Part shown: positions 45,084-52,272 of the stretch, piece by piece | How the letters are laid out: the number at the start of each line of letters is the position of its first letter | Numbering within the stretch: position 1 is the stretch's first letter | Origin: Thermomucor indicae-seudaticae | Lineage: Eukaryota; Mucoromycota; Mucoromycetes; Mucorales; Lichtheimiaceae | Assembly: GCA_000787465.1 (NCBI GenBank) | Contig: JSYX01000216.1 | Location: 1-52,272 of the forward strand | Direction of reading: 5' to 3' | Length of the DNA stretch: 52,272 nucleotides | Notes under the pieces: generated by a model | The model's database searches: none | What the model saw: only the letters and a program-made list of their open reading frames with translations | Told to the model about the DNA's origin: nothing | Position numbers and translations under genes: made by a program

Positions 45084-47217
45084 TCACCAGAGGAACCGTA
45101 AGTTCACGCCTTGGCTGGGGTTGTTGAATTCAGTGCTATTATCTGTGACGACGGCTTTGTTGTTGTTATTGAGTTGGTAGTAGAAGGACAAGGTCTTGCG
45201 CCAAAGAGTAGCTTTCGTAGCATCATCTGCGAACACATAAATCTTGCCTTCCAATCGTTCGTCCTGGTCAATCTGGACGGGTCGCATCATCGTTGCACTG
45301 CGTCTATCCATCTGGAGTACGAGACCGTGCGCTTGCGCCAGACATACGTTTTCCTGGTCTTGTATCGATGGCTTCGCGACTCGGTTCAGGTGAACCAATG
45401 GTAGTCGATCAACCGCTTCCCGGCTTTCCTATATCATGTGGATGGATGTCAGTGGCAGAGTAATCAAAAGCTCTCTCTCTCTTTGACTTACCCTATAAGA
45501 AAAGTCGTATAGAACCAATTCGTCGTTTCGTAGGACCGCCCAGAACCGCTCCCATTTCTAATAAACAGATCGTTAGATAAAGAAAGGCCGAATGAGATGG
45601 TGGATGCGTACAGCAAATGTTTGGCTTCGGACGTAAAAGGTGAGATAGTCGCCTGCTCTAGAATGCGTCAAGGCTGCTTCAAGTTCTCTGGGCTCCAATT
45701 CCTGTTCTTCGTCCTCTTGTTCATCGTCGACTGCCAGACTAGAAGCGTACGCATAATATTGCCACGGTGCTGCTACTGCTGTTGCAGGAGTAGTAGTATT
45801 TGTCGTAACAGTCGTAAGCGGTTGCGAGCACTGGATATCCGCGGCCGATGCGAGACATGAAGGCTGTGCGGGCGGTTGCACAGCTTCTTCGATTGATAAC
45901 TCCACGGTCATATCGAGATCCCATCCCTTGACCTTGTTGGGGTTCATCAGTTTGTAGCAACGGGCTAGGCGGTGACCCGTGCACAATAGCTGCGGATTGT
46001 CTCTGAATGAAACTTGGGCTACTCCCACGACGACCGGCTTCGTTACATCGGCGGCTGCCGCCAAGGACGGACGACGACGACCAACACGATTACCAAGTCC
46101 CAGCATCACAGTTCGTACCGCTTCGGCAATAGAATGCCGCGGTCGTTGTTGAACAGCGACGACAAAAGTCAATTCCAAAGGCTGGCTGTTGTTCACTTTG
46201 CTAAATGATTATGATATGACGCATTTAGTAGTAGCTCCACCTCATGATGATAATGACACAAAACTTACTAGACGAGTGGCTGGGCGGGACCACTGCTAGA
46301 ACTAACGCCCTTTGTAACTTTGGTTAGTGTACCCCGGACAAGGGTTTGACTGACATCATTGACACGGATGTCAAGTTCGTAGTCTTGCTCTCGTGATGAT
46401 GCCTTATTGGTGATTCTCAAAACTGTACATGTATGGTTAATATCTGGTTGTCTTATCCAAAGAACTCCATCATCATACCTTGGCAAGACACTGTTGTTTC
46501 TACATCTTTGTTGTCTGGCACATCCACGGGCAGCGCAGTCGTATCCAATGGCTGAAGTTGTTTCTTATTATTATTACCGGCAGGATCACTCGTCGATGAA
46601 TGGGTAGTGGTAGTAGTAGTACGAGCGATATGAAGATGCTGTGTGTTGGTCTTGTCTTGGTATTCCTCAATGGTACCTTTGGCGGGCGCCGACCAGACCG
46701 ATGGAAGAAAAGCCGTCTTGGCCTTGACTTGTTGCCACTTGCGGAACGTGTTACCCAACCAAGTTACTGCTTTTCGAAGTGGATGATGGTGCTTTGAGAC
46801 AGGTTGTATTGATGACGATGTGGTCTCCGGAGATATATTCCGGTCAGGTCGAAACATGTCTTCATGGTGATCTTGATGACGAGTCATGGCTTTTTCTAAT
46901 GGTGTAAGGGGCGACAGACTCGATGAAGAAGATGATAGACTCGCAGTATTATCGAATACGGATGAGGATGGACAGCTATCAACCAGCAGATTTGCCAACG
47001 GAGTATTTTCCCTTTCGCTATAGCTGGTATTCGTGCTAAACGAGGCATGGCTGGTGGATATGGAAGGATAAGAGCGCATGGTAGACTGTAACGGTGTTTC
47101 CGAGCGCTTTATGGTGGCGGCGGGTGCGATACGACGTTGTTGGATGTCGTGATACGGAGGGATACGTGATCTCCAACTGTGAAAAGGCCGGTCAAATCGT
47201 GACAAAGCCAGTTCCAT
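45084..47217 (-). CDS. Anillin/Bud4/rhotekin-like protein with C-terminal PH domain
   Basis: Five exons: 47217-46479, 46422-46269, 46200-45612, 45557-45492 and 45428-45084, 630 aa. The N-terminal third is Ser/Thr-rich and probably disordered. The middle (about residues 245-470) has beta-rich C2-like blocks, YELDIRVNDVSQTLVRGTLT, SQPLELTFVVAVQQRP, GVAQVSFRDNPQLLC and VKGWDLDMTVELSIEE, as in the anillin homology region. The PH domain follows: KWERFWAVLRNDELVLYDFS, RLPLVHLNRVAKPSIQD and IYVFADDATKATLWRKTLSF with the conserved C-terminal Trp helix. Such proteins scaffold septin or actomyosin rings at division or branching sites. The junction GCT|GTACGC to AAATGG joins the two domains in frame. 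Assignment between anillin, Bud4 and rhotekin branches is not possible by eye. Confidence 0.78.
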
Positions 47218-47410
47218 TGTTGCTCAATTGAAGAGGACAAAAAACCCGATGATCGATGGAACGAAAAGGGTAGAGAAATATGAATGGCAGCAATGGTATT
47301 TTCTTCTATCTATCTAGAAATGCCTCCCCCAGTTGAAATTGCTATTACACATAGCATTCCCCATTTTGAAAACCGCCACTTGAGAATTTCTAAAAAAGCA
47401 CCATGTTTGA

Positions 47411-48782
47411 TTATAATATGATAGCGAAAAAAAGGGAAATGGCAAGGCAATAGGAGATAGCGGTAGAGGGCTTGGAAGGTAGCACGATCAAGGCCGCACT
47501 TTTTCCATGAGACACGTCTGACTTTGGCTTCCACTTGGAAGGGTTATCAGTATCGTTTGCTGTGGGTGGCCCAGGTACCAAAGAAGAGCCATTGGAGGTG
47601 CCATCTTCGACAATCTTATTGTACTTTGGGTCGCATTCGATGCGTACTTGTTTTAGATATGCTGCCACTTCGCCTTGTTTCTCCCACTAAAAACCAAGTC
47701 GTCAAGACAACAAATGCGATGTCTTTTCTTTTGGTCTTACATCGATAGGTCCTTTTGACCATTGTGCTGTGCCAAACTCAAAGCTTCCATCCCAAAACCC
47801 AATCTGAATGCGCCTGACATGAACCATATCAGTTACATGCATACATTCATCCATGCAACTCAGAACAAACATACGCTGGTTCAGACGGATACTTGCATAC
47901 ACCATTCTGGTCACAAGTGTCCTCGCGACGAGTCACTCGTATCACTCGATTATCCACTGACCATTCAATACGTTCTGGTGACCTAGGAAGACATTGAACA
48001 TTTCCTTCCTCCCTCCCTATCATAGCCTCTGGGCTTACCAGTCAATAGTGTATGTATGGAATTGATCATAGACAGGATCTCCAGGGATATCGTGAGACCC
48101 ACCGTTGACGTTGTATTCCTTGTGTTGGCCCCAAAAGTAGTTTGTCCTGCACATGTAAATAAATAAGAAAACCTGGTTTCTTTCAACTAACTAGAGCCAG
48201 CCCCACTTACTCTACTGTATGCGGTGCAGCTGACAGTAAAACAGTATAGCCGTCAGTTCACGCTGTAATACACATGCGGAAGAAAAGAAACACAAACATC
48301 CAATAATCTCAAAGTCGATTTCATCGCCTCCATCACCCATTAATATCATGGCCGTAATCGTGCCTCCAACACGCGACGACTTGACGGTACTAGAGAAGCG
48401 ACCGAAATGCATATAGTGCGTGGAATTAAACGTAGGCCCTCGACCTATGTGGTTATTGTAAGGCAGCACTTTTGAATACCCATTAGCCTCTGTCTTTCTG
48501 CCTTTGTTAAGAGAATGATTTGCGGCATTTACTGGATCCTGGATCAATCAGCCGTTGATAATCTGTAGGTGGCACCAGAGTCATCTTGAGACCGTCCTTA
48601 TTATTCACTTGGAAGGTGTCCTGAGGACTCGCGTCGGCTACCAAGGCATTCGCTTTAGAGAGCGCAGAAAAGTCAGTGTAGACGTTGCGACATGCTGTAG
48701 TGTTCTCTTCTCCTGTTATCGCCCTCGCTACATGCAACAGAGCTGTAGTAGCAGCTAATAATAATAACAAGCTGAACCGCAT
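47411..48782 (-). CDS. CRH/UTR2-type GH16 cell-wall transglycosylase with GPI-type tail
   Basis: Seven exons: 48782-48533, 48489-48298, 48229-48211 (19 nt), 48146-48039, 47982-47875, 47813-47741 and 47686-47411, 341 aa. The signal peptide MRFSLLLLLAATTALLHVAR is followed by a Cys-containing N-terminal region. The GH16 core is YMHFGRFSSTVKSSRVGGTI, GDGGDEIDFEIIG (catalytic DEIDFE), TNYFWGQHKEYNVNGGSHDI, VYDQFHTYTIDWSPERIEWS, YPSEPARIQIGFWDG and WSKGPIDWEKQGE. After a polar linker with three Asn-x-Ser/Thr sites the C-terminus is hydrophobic (AISYCLAISLFFAIIL), typical of GPI anchoring. CRH enzymes cross-link chitin to beta-glucan. The 19-nt exon is needed to restore IIGSAPHTVETNYFWG. No chitin-binding module (CBM18) is present. 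Confidence 0.9.
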
Positions 48783-49020
48783 ATTAAGAGAAAGATAGAA
48801 GAAAAGAAAAGAGAGAGAGAGAGGAAAGGTTATCCACTGCTGCTTTCGTTCCGAACCGTTAAATCAATAAACCCCCTTAAATAATAAGCGAGTTGCTTTT
48901 ATTGAATGGATGATATGACGACTACAAAAAGATAATTACGCGGAAGTTCAGTATGTCTAATGCCTGAATACCCTTCTTCATCACTTCTTTATACCTTCTA
49001 TAATAGAACAATTATCTTTT

Positions 49021-49304
49021 TTACTCTTCCTGTTCAGCTTCAGGAACAGCATAGTAAGAGCCAGCAATGGGAATCTTGCTCAAAATGTCCTTCTTGACCA
49101 GAGGAATGTCAGAACCCAAAAGAGCGAGCGCGGTACCGGCAGCAGCTCCCCAGACAGCAACGCTAGGTACACTACATTATGGTCGTGCGCGCGCATTAGA
49201 GAAGTAAACGCGCCGTAAAAGTAGTGAACTACTCACATGCGCACCAGCTTTTCTGGAGTAATCATTCCAAAGTGAGGGTTGGTGACGATTCTGGAAACAG
49301 GCAT
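49021..49304 (-). CDS. QCR10: Cytochrome bc1 complex subunit 10 (QCR10/UQCR11-like)
   Basis: Two exons, 49304-49237 and 49171-49021, 72 aa. After a short N-terminus (MPVSRIVTNPHFGMITPEKL) comes a single membrane helix with the family's small-residue motif, VPSVAVWGAAAGTALALLGS. The matrix or intermembrane tail DIPLVKKDILSKIPIAGSYY follows, matching the KxDxLSKIPxxGxYF pattern of subunit 10. It is a small accessory subunit of mitochondrial complex III, stabilising the Rieske protein. The intron uses a GTGAGT donor and a TGTAG acceptor. Confidence 0.85.
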
Positions 49305-49754
49305 GATGTTACAATCAAGCAAAGTTGGTGTTTTTTGCTGGGAGCCGCGGGCCTGGCTGGACTGTTTACTTTTTGGTTCGGAGTGGCCTGAGTGACCGCT
49401 TTCTCGTGGGCCCGCATCGGTTTGGGGGTGTCCGAAGGGGGGTGTCCGTAGCCGAGGCCAATTTTTTTCAGTCAGTCCACCACCATAACAGTTCCCTCAC
49501 TTCCTTGTAGTTCCCGCCCATCCTGTGTCTGTTACCTCATTCAATAATTACAACATCTGAACTTGGGTATACTGCTCGTGTTGTGCCTGAGTATAGCGCC
49601 GAAGTTATTGAAGAGACTTTTGAAAATGTTGAGATTTGTTAATCTTCTATTGCAGGACAAGTGGTCGGCTCGTGTTCATGTGCGTAATAATCAGCCATGA
49701 AAGCGTATTTTTCTTGTTGATTTATATATACAACCATACCAATCATCACGCGAC
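49305..49754. other. QCR10 upstream region
   Basis: 450 bases; G/T-rich at 49330-49450. No gene was recognised. Confidence 0.3.
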
Positions 49755-49972
49755 AGCGTAACAACCATGTAACGACGCCAACTTCTACTTCGACAAGATC
49801 AACTACTATTGCCAGCAATCCAGAACAGCAACTGCAGGAACTACAAAATATATTTGATAGAGAGAAAAGACGTTTTGATACTTTAATTCAGCAGAACAGA
49901 GGGAAGCTCAGCCAAGCCCAGCTCGAAAGCTTAATCAATCTCCAGAGGAATGTGTATCCGCAATTAAAAAAG
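49755..49972 (+). CDS. Possible exon: helical Gln-rich fragment, unrecognised
   Basis: An open stretch reads TTPTSTSTRSTTIASNPEQQ, then LQELQNIFDREKRRFDTLIQ and KLSQAQLESLINLQRNVYPQ, ending at a GTAATC donor (AAA AAG then GTAATC at 49973). It is amphipathic and clearly protein-like, but it has no ATG in frame and no matching next exon was found in 49973-50400. It may be an exon of a decayed gene or of one I could not assemble. Family unknown. Confidence 0.3.
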
Positions 49973-50859
49973 GTAATCAATCCCAATCAGTGTCCCTCTA
50001 GACAACTATAGACATTCTTTTATAGCTTATCTTTTTGGTCTGCTTTTTGTCATCACTTTTATACATCATTATTATTCTGTATCAATTTTGAGGATGAATA
50101 ATGGCGCTCTGCGAGTAGCCCTTTGCGACTTCGAAGGTCGTGTTCATGAGCTGCTTCTACATCCAATGAACTAATACTCATCTCCACACGATGTCTTTTC
50201 CTTCTGTTAGACACGGGAATTTTGCATCACATCCAGTGTTCTCGATCTCGAAATCGTTAAGGTTCACATATGCTGTTCATGACAGTAACCAGCCTCAACA
50301 TCTGCGAGCTAGTTGCTGAAATGTAGACATACTGGGTAACACGACAAAATACACGCTCAATACTGTATATATAATACCAAGGGGCTAAGGCTATCGCCCG
50401 CTACAAATATGCACCTGCCGATTGAGCGAGTATAAAACCAGAAATAGAACGGTTGTACTTTGATTTCCTCGTATAGACTGTCCATTATATGAAAACCACT
50501 ACAAATCATGGAGAGCGTTGTTGCTCAAAAATAAAATTGGAGGATGCACTGTTCATTGTTAAGCTGAAAACCATGATTGCTTGCATTGATATACAGAAGA
50601 CCTTGGTGTCTTTGTTGTATTCGACATCTTCGCATTGCCTAGACTGCATCACAGTTTCTGATTCCTGGGGACATTGATCCTGTCACGCACCTAAGTGTTG
50701 TCATTGCTGAAGACAACACTTCAGGATAAAGAATACTAACAACAGTATATATAGAGCAGAGATGCCACCTCAATAAAAAACGATCCCTTTTTTTCCTTGT
50801 CTTCTTTCGTTTCTCAATTGTTGTCCTAGACGCATCTTCCTCCTTTTATCAATACTGCA
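49973..50859. other. AT-rich gap and upstream region of the XPG-like gene
   Basis: No supported gene. A TATA box (agtatatatagagc, about 50743-50756) and a C/T-rich tract (50785-50850) precede the ATG at 50860 in typical promoter order. Confidence 0.4.
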
Positions 50860-52272
50860 ATGACTATCAAATGTCTACACTATTTCGCAAGGAAGCGCTT
50901 CAACGCCTACGAACATGCGCCGTCCATTCCCAGAGCTCTGACAGAGCATGGCATTAGAATCGTATATATCGACCTCTGTTGCACCTTCTTCAAGATCCTC
51001 AGAAGCATCATCGCAGAGAATTTGCTTCTTCATCATCTGCAGCGTAAATAAATCACATCGCTATTATTCTTGCGTTGCCTATGACTTACTAAGTTTCATA
51101 TTAGATGGCGACCGGGACACAGAGAAAGCCCTTGTCGTCCCATTAGTAGAACAGATCCTCCAGTGCGTCACCCGTTTGAACGTGAATGTCTGTCTTGTTA
51201 TCGACGGCGACTCTCTCCCTGCGAAAAAGCGCAACCCATCGTATTCGAAAGCAAAAATCTGATCTGGCTTACAAGCAGGCAAGGAAATTGATCCAGGGAC
51301 CTACGTCGTCCGAGCGTTCTAGGAAGTTGAAGCGTTGCAGCTTCAACTGGATCAGGTTCTTTCCCGAAATAAAGCGATATGTCATTGAAGTATGTATAGC
51401 ATGACTATATTTTGTATTCTTGGCGTATACTTACAGCCTTACTTAAGACGCTGAACGAACGGCAAATCCCAAGGTATCCAACCCATGAATCTGAGGCTCC
51501 GATATCCTATCTCGTAGCACCTTTCGAAGCAGATTCTCAACTGGTATATTTGGCATCACAGCTGGGAAGCCAGGCCGCTATCATATCAGAAGACGGCGAC
51601 CTTTTTGCCTACAGTGGTTGCCTGGATCCGCTCAGAATTGTCAAGATAGATTGAAGCAGCGAGTCCTTGATTGGCGAATATACAACAAAAAGACAATTCC
51701 TGGACAGAATTGGTTTGCGTCGGGACCAAGAGTAAGATTACGATGGGGCAGAAGTCCGCATGTCTGTGCTGGGTACGTTATCGGGAAACGACTATGCCAA
51801 CAATGTACGCAGAAAGTCATTCGGGGCCATCCGGACGATCCTTCTCGACACACCCAGCATGCCTTTACCGGATGATCTGTTAGAAGTGGTGAGCAGCGCG
51901 GCGCCATATATCCCACAACAGATAGATCTAACCTTCCTTTTTGCCTCTAGGTTCTTGAACAGCTGGCGCCTGTGTCCGAATATCAGAAAGAACGCTTTTA
52001 CGTTGCTTTGGCACAATTTTGCATGCCTTTGGTCCAGCCTACTGATGCAGCCGGGAGGATTCGTTATATGCCAAGACCCTTGCAAATAGAAGCCAGGTAC
52101 CTATCACTGTTGGACAATCCTCCACAACGTCCGGAACATCCACAGCAACCCCAGATCCAGGGAAGTCGCTATCTTAACGTCACGGTGCAACATCCGCCCA
52201 AGGCTATAACAGCTGCCAAAATAACTGGTCCCTTACACCCACCTTCGTCTTACAAGAAGAAGGCGAAGCCGA
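50860..52272 (+). pseudogene. XPG/FEN-like nuclease gene, disrupted and truncated by the window end
   Basis: The start MTIKCLHYFARKRFNAYEH leads to GIRIVYIDLCCTFFKILRS (first conserved Asp). Splicing from the GTAAAT donor at about 51046 to the AG before 51105 joins GDRDTEKALVVPLVEQILQC and VCLVIDGDSLPAKKR (N-domain Asp). Later blocks are YLVAPFEADSQLVYLASQLG and AIISEDGDLFAYS (XPG-I acidic motif), LSGNDYANNVRRKSFGAIRT (helix-hairpin start), and after another intron LEQLAPVSEYQKERFYVALA into a Pro/Gln-rich tail at the edge. Lesions: two frame changes between 51220 and 51330, TGA at 51652-51654 and TAA at 51733-51735, with the frame open again on both sides. Catalytic acids are still in place, so decay looks recent. 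It is closest in style to XPG-I-2/Asteroid-like fungal paralogues rather than to RAD2 or EXO1. Confidence 0.65.

Overview
The window looks like nuclear DNA of an early-diverging filamentous fungus, most likely Mucoromycota (Mucorales-like). The evidence is many short introns (about 43-85 nt) with GT or GC donors and TACTAAC-type branch sites, single-gene transcription units on both strands, fungal wall and vacuole genes, and relics of repeated families of a kind I associate with Mucoromycota. No virus, plasmid, CRISPR array, tRNA or rRNA was recognised. Exon limits were assigned by hand from splice consensus and reading-frame continuity.

Conserved housekeeping genes form four blocks. Block 1 (190-2943) holds a LAMTOR1-type Ragulator anchor (+) and a secreted/vacuolar M28 aminopeptidase with a PA domain (-). 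Block 2 (8345-19548) holds an AVT-type amino-acid transporter (+), the cytosolic Fe-S assembly factor NAR1 (+), a 136-aa unknown and TAF9 (both -), a 490-aa acidic unknown (+), an SLC35F6-like transporter (+) and a DUF202 membrane protein (-). Block 3 (38126-43755) holds an RRM protein (+) and the DEAD-box helicase DED1/DDX3 (-). Block 4 (45084-49304) holds an anillin/Bud4-like PH protein, a CRH/UTR2-type GH16 wall glycosidase with a GPI-type tail, and QCR10 of respiratory complex III (all -). LAMTOR1 and AVT both relate to amino-acid sensing or storage at the vacuole/lysosome. The anillin-like and CRH genes both relate to cell shape and wall. Otherwise the neighbours seem functionally independent.

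Between these blocks lies accessory, decaying DNA. Around 3549-7044 are a small two-exon gene tail, an Argonaute/PIWI-like relic and a multi-exon gene of a repeated family. The stretch 20519-29150 is the most unusual part: a duplicated unit of about 2 kb, present three times on the minus strand. It encodes an unrecognised protein with an N-terminal signal peptide (gene A), preceded by a second ORF with a DxDxDG motif (gene B). Copies 2 and 3 are adjacent and each carries disabling lesions; in copy 1 gene B is replaced by a 433-bp inverted-repeat element. The array also encloses a C2 plus chitin-binding-module gene with an apparent frameshift.

From 29230 to 31901 are a broken Tc1/mariner transposase, a 393-bp MITE with long terminal inverted repeats, and an orphan eIF2B-epsilon C-terminal (W2) domain joined to a coiled-coil ORF through a frame change. 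From 31.9 to 38 kb I see only degraded sequence, including an HMG-like relic. The right edge (50860-52272) is a multi-exon XPG/FEN-like nuclease gene with internal stops that runs off the window.
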